This document shows positions 43,128 to 50,413 of a DNA stretch of 52,338 nucleotides, in pieces. The stretch covers positions 1 through 52,338 of the forward strand of contig CACXXH010000005.1 of assembly GCA_902771595.1 (NCBI GenBank), given 5' to 3'. The notes under the pieces were generated by a model that saw only the letters and a program-made list of their open reading frames with translations, was not told the DNA's origin and ran no database searches. The DNA is from Fibrobacter succinogenes. Lineage in GTDB: Bacteria > Fibrobacterota > Fibrobacteria > Fibrobacterales > Fibrobacteraceae. Made by a program: the position numbers and the translations under genes. The stretch's first letter is position 1. Each line of letters starts with the position of its first letter.

Positions 43128-43883
43128 ATGTATAAAATCATTCTTTCATTGCTATTGATCGCCTCTAGCGCCTTCGCACGAGTCGTTTCAAGCGAAGACC
43201 GTTACTATCGTACCCATAGGGGATTTTACCTCTCCATAAATTCGGGATTTGCTTACACCTATGTGCGCAGCAACTTACACGACTACACCGACGAAGGACT
43301 CAAAAATAGCACAGGCACCTTTACTGGTTTACTAAGTTACGAAGAATTTCGACTCGGAGGCTCTTTCGCAAACTTCGCTTCTGTTTACGCCTTTTTTGGA
43401 CTCGGCTACGGATTGGGCACCTATGAAGACGAAATAGAATGTCCCAACTGTAGTAGAGACACTGAAAGCTCCTTTAAAGAAAGCGGAGACTCTGACATTC
43501 GACTTTTTTTCGGTGTCGGTGGAGAATTTTACCCCATCCAGAAAAAAGAAAGCCCTGCATACGGCCTATTCTTCGGAATCGCCGGAGGCTTTATAATTGA
43601 CAATGTATTCTATACCGATCATTACTTCAACGCCTACCATCAGGTCATCGAAGTCTACGACGAAACAATAAGCGATGCTTTCGCGAACTTAATTGTCCGA
43701 TTTGAAGTTGGCAAGGAATGGTGGTTTGGCAAGCGTTGGAGTGTTGGCATCGCTCTCAACTACACCACAGGTTCGATGACCGAGAAATCCATCGACGATT
43801 ATTACGGCGATGGAAGGTATTCAGAGGACGAGGAATCATTCGCCAACCATACCTTCGGCCTGACGATAAGATTAACGCACTAA
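43128..43883 (+). CDS. Tandem barrel-like envelope protein, paralog 4
   Basis: A 251-residue exported protein, signal peptide ILSLLLIASSAFA. The blocks THRGFYLSINSGFAYT, LSYEEFRLGGSFANFAS, FFGVGGEFYPIQKKESPAYGLFFG, VYDETISDAFANLIVRFEVGKEWWFGKRWSVGIALNYTTG and HTFGLTIRLTH make it the nearest relative of paralog 1. A short acidic loop with a CxxC pair (ECPNCSRD) is unique to it. AAAGGA lies 9 bases before the ATG. The gene is more AT-rich than paralog 1. Decayed family sequence follows it. Confidence 0.85.
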   Translation: MYKIILSLLLIASSAFARVVSSEDRYYRTHRGFYLSINSGFAYTYVRSNLHDYTDEGLKNSTGTFTGLLSYEEFRLGGSFANFASVYAFFGLGYGLGTYEDEIECPNCSRDTESSFKESGDSDIRLFFGVGGEFYPIQKKESPAYGLFFGIAGGFIIDNVFYTDHYFNAYHQVIEVYDETISDAFANLIVRFEVGKEWWFGKRWSVGIALNYTTGSMTEKSIDDYYGDGRYSEDEESFANHTFGLTIRLTH

Positions 43884-43932
43884 CAAAGAATATCAGGCCA
43901 AATACCCAAAAAAGGAGAAGAACGCCCCGGGC

Positions 43933-43991
43933 CACCATACCCATAGGAGTTTCTACTTGGCATAGGAGGGAAATTTTACCCCATTCAGAAT
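43933..43991 (+). pseudogene. Remnant of a sixth tandem paralog
   Basis: In one frame 43933-43959 reads HHTHRSFYL, matching the THRGFYL block of paralog 4. Directly after, in the next frame, 43959-43991 reads GIGGKFYPIQN, matching GVGGEFYPIQ. The ~90 residues that separate these blocks in the intact paralogs are missing, as are the start and the C-terminal half. AAAAAGGAGAAG upstream may be the old ribosome-binding site. This is a deletion relic inside the 130-base gap between paralogs 4 and 5. Confidence 0.75.
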
Positions 43992-44013
43992 CACTCACTA
44001 ACGATGAACGCAA

Positions 44014-44739
44014 ATGAAAAGAACCATTGCAGCTCTGTTACTCATCATTTCATGTACATTCGCCCAAAACAACTCGGGAACAAACAACAACCAAGGTTTC
44101 CATTCCCGCAGAGGATTATACTTTTCCACAAGCTCGGGAACCTTTTATACGTACGCAAACTATTTCAGCGAAGAAATATCTTACGACAGGGTCGACAAAA
44201 TAACGAGCCAGTTCGCCAGCCTTCTTAGCTACGGAGAAATCAGACTCGGCGCGTCTATCGCCAATTGGCCCTCCCTTTACGCAGTATTTGGTATGGGCCT
44301 TGGAATCGGCAATTACCGCGATAAAATTGAATTTTTACTTGAAGAATATTCCCAAAGGAACTTTACTGAAAAAAATGACATCGTCACCAGAACTCTTGTT
44401 GGCCTAGGCGGAGAGTACAATTACCCCTTCCAGGATAACGATGACTTCACCAACGGCCTTTTTTTCGGCACAAGCGCTGGTTTCATGTTGGACCTCATCT
44501 ATCATACCGAGCACGACGTCAATGAAGTATACGACAATATGACATCCGCAGAATTCGGCGGGTTCTTTTTCCGATTCGAAATCGGCAAAGACTGGTGGAT
44601 ATCCCAACGTTGGAGCTTAGGAGTCGCACTCAATTACACCTTCTGCATATACAGGGAATCAACCTCATACAGCATTCACTCGGATAAGGAATCCCTAACA
44701 GGGCTTTCTATCGGCCTGATGTTCAGGATTACACGCTAG
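44014..44739 (+). CDS. Tandem barrel-like envelope protein, paralog 5
   Basis: A 241-residue exported protein, signal peptide KRTIAALLLIISCTFA. The blocks SRRGLYFSTSSGTFYT, LSYGEIRLGASIANWPSLYAVFGMGLG, GGEYNYPFQDNDDFTNGLFFG, VYDNMTSAEFGGFFFRFEIGKDWWISQRWSLGVALNYTF and the end LSIGLMFRITR are present. It is the most diverged of the 1/4/5 subgroup. No clear ribosome-binding site is seen; the sequence before the ATG comes from the decayed sixth copy, so expression may depend on read-through. A strong terminator follows. Confidence 0.83.
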   Translation: MKRTIAALLLIISCTFAQNNSGTNNNQGFHSRRGLYFSTSSGTFYTYANYFSEEISYDRVDKITSQFASLLSYGEIRLGASIANWPSLYAVFGMGLGIGNYRDKIEFLLEEYSQRNFTEKNDIVTRTLVGLGGEYNYPFQDNDDFTNGLFFGTSAGFMLDLIYHTEHDVNEVYDNMTSAEFGGFFFRFEIGKDWWISQRWSLGVALNYTFCIYRESTSYSIHSDKESLTGLSIGLMFRITR

Positions 44740-44768
44740 CGAAGGCCAAAAACTTCAAGTAAAAACAG

Positions 44769-44797
44769 AAAAGCTCCCGTCGAACGGGAGCTTTTTC
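44769..44797. terminator. Bidirectional terminator between paralog 5 and efp
   Basis: A perfect 12-bp stem AAAAGCTCCCGT/ACGGGAGCTTTT with loop CGA. The A/T ends give U-tracts on both strands for the two convergent genes. Confidence 0.95.
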
Positions 44798-44835
44798 CAA
44801 TATTACGTTTTTTCAAACGACGAGCAAGCGGTCGC

Positions 44836-45420
44836 TTACTTCGCGCGTTCGAGGTAAGAACCGTCGCGGGTATCCACGCGGATCTTGGTGTTGTTCTCGA
44901 TGAACAGCGGGATCATCACCTTGGCGCCGGTTTCGAGGATGGCTTCGCGCATCACGTTACCGCTGGTGTTGCCCTGCACTGCCGGAGGAGCTTCAACGAT
45001 CATGAGGTCGACGAAGGTCGGCGGGATAACTTCGATGGGGAGCGTAGAGCCCGTCTTCGGGTCCTTCCACCAGGTCACCTCGACGGTAGCACCGTCAAGG
45101 AGCCAGACTTCGCAGCCATTGAGAGCTTCCTTGGCGATTTCCATGGTTTCCTGAGTGGTGTTGTCCAGGAAGTACCAGGTAGAACCATCGTTGTAAAGGT
45201 AAGTCATTTCGGTGTAGGTCACGTCGGCTTCTTCGACAGTGTCTCCGCTCTTCCAGGTACGTTCGAGCGTACGGCCGGTCACCAGGTTCTTGATGCGAAC
45301 GCGGTTAAAGGCCTGACCCTTACCCGGCTTCACGAACTGGTTTTCGATGATTTCGTACGGCTGACCGTCAACCATAATCTTGAGTTTCTTGCGGAATTCG
45401 TTGGTGCTTACAGTACCCAT
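44836..45420 (-). CDS. efp: Elongation factor P
   Basis: A 194-residue translation factor that relieves ribosome stalling at proline runs. It has a KOW-like N-terminal domain with KPGKGQAF; Lys34 at the loop tip is in the position that EpmA/EpmB modify with beta-lysine. Two OB domains follow, ending in NNTKIRVDTRDGSYLERAK, the usual C-terminus. GAGGA lies upstream of the ATG. It diverges from epmB with 41 bases between, and Lys34 together with this neighbour argues for beta-lysylation. Confidence 0.97.
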   Translation of the reverse strand: MGTVSTNEFRKKLKIMVDGQPYEIIENQFVKPGKGQAFNRVRIKNLVTGRTLERTWKSGDTVEEADVTYTEMTYLYNDGSTWYFLDNTTQETMEIAKEALNGCEVWLLDGATVEVTWWKDPKTGSTLPIEVIPPTFVDLMIVEAPPAVQGNTSGNVMREAILETGAKVMIPLFIENNTKIRVDTRDGSYLERAK

Positions 45421-45445
45421 ATTATCCTCTTGTTGATTTTGATTC

Positions 45446-45453
45446 TAAATTTA
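45446..45453. promoter_or_regulatory. Palindromic TAAATTTA box shared by efp and epmB
   Basis: TAAATTTA reads the same on both strands and lies in the 41-base spacer. It ends 8 bases before the epmB ATG (no Shine-Dalgarno) and 25 bases before the efp ATG (with GAGGA). One box could thus set both start points. Confidence 0.45.
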
Positions 45454-45461
45454 GCAATATA

Positions 45462-46439
45462 ATGGACGACGCCGAAAAAGTTTTCACGCAAATTCCCGAA
45501 TTTTTAGAGTATCTGGGCACAGGATGTGCGGAGGCCATCGCAAACGCAGCCACACCCGACAAACTGGACCTGAGCCCCAAGTTTCCTTTCCTTTGCTCGA
45601 AGCACTACGCCAACCTCATCAAGAAGGCCAGCGAGCCCGAGGCCCTGCTACGCGAAATTTTGCCAACCCGCGACGAACTTGCGAACGTTCCCGGATTCGT
45701 AGACGACCCGGTGGGCGACCTGCCCGCGGGCAAGGCGGATTGCGTCATCCAGAAGTACGACCGACGGGCGCTGATTGTCTCGACCGCAACCTGCGGTGCC
45801 CGTTGCCGCTTCTGTTTCCGCAAGAACTATCCCTTCCAGAGCAATCCCGACGTGGCCAAACAGGTAAGCGACTGGCTCGACACGCATAGCGACATCTGGG
45901 AAGTAATCCTTTCGGGCGGCGACCCGCTCACCCTAAGTCCCGGGAAGTTCCGCGACCTCGTGGAAGCTATCGCCATGCACGGCTCGGTCACTACGCTCCG
46001 CATCCACACGAGGCTCCCCGTAATGCGGCCCGACCTCGTAATGCAGCACTTCGAACTCTTGCGAGAACTGTCCGCACGCTTCGAATGCGTTCTCGTATCG
46101 CACGTGGACCACCCGGACGAACTCGACGAAGAATCGCAGGTTATTTTCGGACAACTTAAATTTTCCGGCTGGACGCTTTTAAACCAGAGCGTGCTATTGA
46201 AGGGCGTGAACGACAATGCGAGTACGCTTGAAAAACTGAGCCGCAGGCTGTTCGAGCAGGGAGTCCTCCCCTACTACCTGCACCAGCTGGACCATGCGAA
46301 CGGGGTCGCGCATTTCGAAGTGAGCGACGAAACCGCAAAAGAACTCGTCGAGCAAATCCGGACCAGACTTCCCGGTTACCTTGTTCCAAAACTCGTGCGC
46401 GAAATCGCCGGCGAAAAGAGCAAGACCCCGATACTCTAG
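45462..46439 (+). CDS. epmB: EF-P (R)-beta-lysine-forming aminomutase EpmB
   Basis: A 325-residue radical SAM, PLP-dependent enzyme that isomerises lysine to beta-lysine for attachment to EF-P. The cluster motif is CGARCRFCF (Cys111, 115, 118). LSGGDPLTLSPGKF and LRIHTRLPVMRPDLV follow, as in lysine 2,3-aminomutases. The short length without the C-terminal oligomerisation tail of KamA, and the HQLDHANGVAHFEV region, fit EpmB. Divergent placement beside efp supports the role. EpmA, which ligates the product, is not in the window. The ATG directly follows promoter-like sequence, so the message looks leaderless. Confidence 0.94.
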   Translation: MDDAEKVFTQIPEFLEYLGTGCAEAIANAATPDKLDLSPKFPFLCSKHYANLIKKASEPEALLREILPTRDELANVPGFVDDPVGDLPAGKADCVIQKYDRRALIVSTATCGARCRFCFRKNYPFQSNPDVAKQVSDWLDTHSDIWEVILSGGDPLTLSPGKFRDLVEAIAMHGSVTTLRIHTRLPVMRPDLVMQHFELLRELSARFECVLVSHVDHPDELDEESQVIFGQLKFSGWTLLNQSVLLKGVNDNASTLEKLSRRLFEQGVLPYYLHQLDHANGVAHFEVSDETAKELVEQIRTRLPGYLVPKLVREIAGEKSKTPIL

Positions 46440-46579
46440 TCATTCCCGACAACCGGCCAGCATTGGCACGGTTATTGCAATATACTCCGCGAAAGCATAG
46501 CGGAGGCGCACATTCTGTTTCATTTTGAAACATTTGTTGCGTTTCTTGCTTCAAATTTTAACGCAAACGGAGATAAATA

Positions 46580-48466
46580 ATGGCAACAGAGAAGATGGAA
46601 TTCCAGACCGAAGTTCGCGACATGCTGAACTTGATGATCAACTCCCTTTACAGCAACAAGGAAATCTTCCTCCGCGAACTCGTTTCGAACGCGGCGGACG
46701 CGCTGGACAAGCGCCGCTTCCTTTCGCTCTCGAACGCAGAACTTTTGCCCGTGGGCACGCAGTTGCGCATCGATATCTCGGTGAACAAGGAAGGCAAGCG
46801 TATCGTCGTGGAAGACAACGGTATCGGCATGAACAAGGAAGACTTGATCAACTGCCTGGGAACCATCGCCCGTAGCGGCACCAAGAACTTTATCAAGAAC
46901 CTCAAGGAAGGCGACAAGGGCAGTGTCGATCTTATCGGCCAGTTCGGTGTGGGTTTCTACTCCGTGTTCATGGTTGCGAAGAAGGTCGAAGTCCTCACGC
47001 TCAAGGCCGGCGAAACGCAGGGTTACCTGTGGGCCTCCGAAGGTACGGGCGACTTCGAGATTTCCGAAGCCCCGCTCGACAAGGTCGGCACCAAGATTAC
47101 TTTGTACCTGAAGGATGACGAAGACGCCGAGGACTTCGCGAGCGAATGGAAAATCAAGGACATTGTCCAGAAGTACAGCGGCTTTGTTAGCTACGGCATC
47201 TACTTCCACCCCGAAGCCACCAAGAACGACAAGGGCGAACTCGAAGAAAAGCCCGAAGAACGCCTGAACGAAAAGCAGGCCTTGTGGCGCCAGAGCGAAA
47301 AGGAAGTCACCGAAGAACAGTACAAGGATTTCTACAACGTCATCAGCCACGAAGCCGACGAACCGGCCGCCTGGAGCCACAGCCACGCCGAAGGTTCCCA
47401 GGAATTCTGGAGCCTTGTGTACATCCCGTCGAAGGCCCCGTTCAACATCTGGCACAACGACGCTCTGCACGGCCTCAAGCTCTACGTGAAGAAAGTCTTT
47501 ATCATGGACGACTGCAAGGACCTGCTGCCACCTTGGCTCCGCTTTGTGCGCGGCGTGGTCGATAGCGAAGACCTGCCGCTGAACGTGTCCCGTGAAATCT
47601 TGCAGAACAACAAGATCATCACGAACATCCGTAAGCACGTGATCAAGAAGGTGCTCGACTCCCTGCAAAACATGGCCGACAAGGATGCTGCCAAGTACAA
47701 CGCCTGGTGGCGCGAACTCGGCATGGTGCTGAAGGAAGGCTTCTACATGAACTGGGAACATCTTGACGAACTCAAGAAGTTGCTCCGTTTCGAAAGCACC
47801 AAGACCGAAGGCGACGCTCTCGTGGGCCTCGACGAATACGTGAAGCGCATGCCGGAAGGCCAGAAGGAAATCTACTACCTCATCGGCGACAAGAACGCCG
47901 TGAAGTCTAACCCGATGCTCGAAGCCTTCAAGGCCAAGGGCTACGAAGTCTTGCTCATGAGCGACGGCATCGACGAGTTCATGATGTCGAGCCTCCAGGA
48001 ATTCGGCGACAAGAAGTTCCACGACATTGCCCGCGGCGACGTGGACTTCGAAAAGACCGAAGACGAAAAGAAGGCCGAAGAAGCCAACAAGGGCATTTTC
48101 AAGGGCCTCTGCGAAAACCTGCAGAAGGTCTTGGACGAAGACATCAAGGAAGTCCGCGTGTCCAGCCGCCTGAAGGATAGCCCCTGCTGCCTCGTGACCA
48201 GCGAAGACGCCATGAGCGCCCAGATGGAACGCATGATGAAGGCGATGGGCCAGAAGAACTTGCCGAAGTCCAAGCGCATCTTGGAAATCAACCCGACGCA
48301 CCCGATTTGCGAAATGCTCAAGAAGAAAGCCGAAGCCAAGGAAGACCTGGGCGATTGGCCGAAGGCCCTCTACGGCCAGGCTCTGCTTGCCGAAGGCTCT
48401 CCGCTCCCGAACCCGGCCGAGTATGTGGCTGCAATTACGAAGCTGCTGACCGCCAGCGTGAAGTAA
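46580..48466 (+). CDS. htpG: Molecular chaperone HtpG (Hsp90)
   Basis: A 628-residue ATP-dependent chaperone. The N-terminal GHKL ATPase domain shows FLRELVSNAADALDK (catalytic Glu and Mg-binding Asn), VEDNGIGMNKEDL (Asp contacting adenine) and GQFGVGFYSVFMVA (lid and phosphate). The middle domain has WSHSHAEGSQEFWSLVYIPSKAPFN and GVVDSEDLPLNVSRE with the catalytic Arg. The C-terminal dimerisation region ends near SVK. The family norm is ~620 residues. ACGGAG precedes the ATG. No CIRCE element or other heat-shock operator was found in the 140-base spacer. Confidence 0.98.
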   Translation: MATEKMEFQTEVRDMLNLMINSLYSNKEIFLRELVSNAADALDKRRFLSLSNAELLPVGTQLRIDISVNKEGKRIVVEDNGIGMNKEDLINCLGTIARSGTKNFIKNLKEGDKGSVDLIGQFGVGFYSVFMVAKKVEVLTLKAGETQGYLWASEGTGDFEISEAPLDKVGTKITLYLKDDEDAEDFASEWKIKDIVQKYSGFVSYGIYFHPEATKNDKGELEEKPEERLNEKQALWRQSEKEVTEEQYKDFYNVISHEADEPAAWSHSHAEGSQEFWSLVYIPSKAPFNIWHNDALHGLKLYVKKVFIMDDCKDLLPPWLRFVRGVVDSEDLPLNVSREILQNNKIITNIRKHVIKKVLDSLQNMADKDAAKYNAWWRELGMVLKEGFYMNWEHLDELKKLLRFESTKTEGDALVGLDEYVKRMPEGQKEIYYLIGDKNAVKSNPMLEAFKAKGYEVLLMSDGIDEFMMSSLQEFGDKKFHDIARGDVDFEKTEDEKKAEEANKGIFKGLCENLQKVLDEDIKEVRVSSRLKDSPCCLVTSEDAMSAQMERMMKAMGQKNLPKSKRILEINPTHPICEMLKKKAEAKEDLGDWPKALYGQALLAEGSPLPNPAEYVAAITKLLTASVK

Positions 48467-48486
48467 TTACGCGCAAAACGTCATTA

Positions 48487-48522
48487 AAGAAGGCCGCGAA
48501 ATCGCGGTCTTCTTAATTTTTC
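48487..48522 (+). terminator. htpG terminator
   Basis: A 13-bp stem AAGAAGGCCGCGA/TCGCGGTCTTCTT (one wobble pair), loop AA, followed by AATTTTTC. Confidence 0.9.
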
Positions 48523-48556
48523 GTGTCGGATTCCAACAACATTTGTCAAAAAAAAA

Positions 48557-48660
48557 CTGGATAAGCGAGCAGAGCAAGGCCGCAGCCCCGAAGCCGTACT
48601 AAGTACGGCGAGTTAGGGCGAGAACGCCGCTGAGCGATGCTTAGCGAACGATTTTATCCG
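48557..48660. repeat. Structured GC-rich intergenic repeat with terminal GGATAA arms
   Basis: The element starts CTGGATAAGCGAGC and ends, read inverted, CGGATAAAATCGTTCGC, so the ends are imperfect inverted repeats. Inside are a perfect palindrome GCCGTACTAAGTACGGC (48593-48609), GGGCG..CGCC and GCTGAGC..GCTTAGC stems. The right end contains the stop codon of the DUF1846 gene. It looks like a REP-type or RNA-structured dispersed element. Confidence 0.7.
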
Positions 48661-50138
48661 TGATATAAATTACCACTCTGATAATTCGGTTCCGTGGTCA
48701 GGTTCACACCGAGACGGCGGAACACGCCCACGTCAACCTGGGACAAGATAACGCTCGAATGCACTTCGCAGTGGCGGAGTTCCGACAACTTCTCGAGGGC
48801 AATTTTCGCATTGTAGTCCGTGAGAGCACAGACGGAGAGCGCGACGAGGGCCTCGTCCATGTGCAAGCGCGGGTTCCTGTGACCGAGTCGCTTGGTCTTC
48901 AAGTTCTGTATCGGCTCGATTACCATCGGCGAAAGCAGGCGCACTTCATCGGGAATCTTTGCGAGATGCTTCAAGGCATCGAGCAGGGCGGCAGAAGAGG
49001 CTCCAAGCAAAGAAGACGTCTTGCCGGTAATGATGGCGCCGTCATTCAGCTGGATAGCCACGGCCGGGCCTCCGGTCAATTCGGCATGGTTCACGGCAGC
49101 CGCAATCACGGGGCGGTCGACAGTACTGATCTGCGCCTGTTCCATGATTAGTTCCTGCTTGTAAACCTGGTCCTTGTCCGCATTGCCCTTGCGCACATCG
49201 CAGAGCGTGTTGTAGTAACGGCGGATAATTTCCTGCTTGGCGGCTTCGCAAACGGCCTCGTCATCGATAATGCAATTGCCGGCCATATTCACACCCATAT
49301 CCGTGGGGCTCTTGTACGGAGACTCGCCCATGATGCGGGTAAACAGCGCATTCAGCACCGGGAAAATTTCCACATCGCGGTTGTAGTTGATGGTAGTTTG
49401 TCCGTAAGCTTCCAGGTGGAACGGGTCGATCATGTTCACGTCGTTCAAGTCGGCAGTAGCAGCCTCGTACGCGAGGTTCACCGGATGCTTCAGCGGAATG
49501 TTCCAAATCGGGAATGTTTCGAACTTCGCGTAGCCCGCCTTCACGCCGCGCTTGTTTTCATGGTAAATCTGCGAAAGGCAAACAGCCATCTTGCCACTCC
49601 CGGGGCCAGGAGCCGTCACCACCACGAGTTCGCGGGTGGTTTCAACAAATTCATTCTTGCCGTAACCGTCGTCGCTTACGACCAAAGGAATGTTACTCGG
49701 GTAGCCCGCAATCGGGTAATGGCGGTAAACCTTGAGGCCAAGTCCTTCCAGCTTTTTCTGGTAGGCAATTGCGCTCGGCTGTTCTTGCCAGCGGGTCAGC
49801 ACCACGGAACTCACATACAGGCCATAACCGCGGAAGGCATCAATCAAGCGGAGCACGTCCTGATCGTAAGTGATTCCCAGGTCGCCGCGGACCTTGTTCT
49901 TCTCGATATCGCCCGCGTTGATGGCGATAATGACTTCGGCCTTGTCCTTGATTTTTTCGAGCATGCGGATCTTACTGTCGGGCGCGAAGCCTGGCAGTAC
50001 GCGGGATGCGTGATGGTCGTCGAACAGCTTTCCGCCAAATTCCAGGTAAAGTTTTCCGCCGAACTTCGCAATGCGCTCGGCAATTTTTTCGGACTGCGTC
50101 TTGAGGTACGCTTCGTTATCAAAACCTACTTTAAACAT
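48654..50138 (-). CDS. DUF1846 family protein
   Basis: A 494-residue cytoplasmic protein matching the DUF1846 family in length and in phrases such as VGFDNEAYLKTQSEKI, KLYLEFGGKLFDDHHASRVLPGF, ITYDQDVLRLIDAFR, ELVVVTAPGPGSGKMAVCLSQIYHE (a phosphate-binding-like loop), FPIWNIPLKHPVNLAYEAATADL and MGVNMAGNCIIDD. The family is common in Firmicutes and Bacteroidetes; its biochemical role is not settled, although the GPGSGK loop suggests nucleotide or phosphate binding. It is a single gene. Its last codons lie in the repeat element above, which may have reshaped the C-terminus. Confidence 0.93.
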   Translation of the reverse strand: MFKVGFDNEAYLKTQSEKIAERIAKFGGKLYLEFGGKLFDDHHASRVLPGFAPDSKIRMLEKIKDKAEVIIAINAGDIEKNKVRGDLGITYDQDVLRLIDAFRGYGLYVSSVVLTRWQEQPSAIAYQKKLEGLGLKVYRHYPIAGYPSNIPLVVSDDGYGKNEFVETTRELVVVTAPGPGSGKMAVCLSQIYHENKRGVKAGYAKFETFPIWNIPLKHPVNLAYEAATADLNDVNMIDPFHLEAYGQTTINYNRDVEIFPVLNALFTRIMGESPYKSPTDMGVNMAGNCIIDDEAVCEAAKQEIIRRYYNTLCDVRKGNADKDQVYKQELIMEQAQISTVDRPVIAAAVNHAELTGGPAVAIQLNDGAIITGKTSSLLGASSAALLDALKHLAKIPDEVRLLSPMVIEPIQNLKTKRLGHRNPRLHMDEALVALSVCALTDYNAKIALEKLSELRHCEVHSSVILSQVDVGVFRRLGVNLTTEPNYQSGNLYHG

Positions 50139-50305
50139 CTTCTTTATACCAATTCTAATTGAAATTCAACCTCACAAAAATAAAAAAAAATTCACACTAG
50201 ACGAGTCAATAATCCCGATGCAAGAAACAGCATCACAAAAAAAATTTACCCTCGTCATCCCCGCATTTTCTAACTCATTACGCATCAAGAAATTAAGCGA
50301 CCATG

Positions 50306-50343
50306 CGCAAAAAGAAACAGGGCGTTCTCAATGAACGTCCTGT
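50306..50343 (-). terminator. Terminator of the GH8 gene
   Basis: An 11-bp stem ACAGGGCGTTC/GAACGTCCTGT (one wobble) with loop TCAAT, followed on the minus strand by TTCTTTTT. It lies 71 bases after the GH8 stop. The rest of the 275-base spacer to the DUF1846 gene is A-rich and shows nothing coding. Confidence 0.82.
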
Positions 50344-50413
50344 CTTGTATGTGTGGAGCAAAAAAAATTTCCGTGCAAAGCCGAATGCGCACTACCAGAT
50401 GCGCAGGCAAACT

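Noticed and set aside
46520..48301. A 593-codon open frame opposite htpG
   Set aside because: It is antisense to a textbook Hsp90 gene and lacks recognisable motifs.
50217..50333. A 38-residue frame beginning MQETASQKKF
   Set aside because: It ends inside the GH8 terminator stem and has no ribosome-binding site or coding character.
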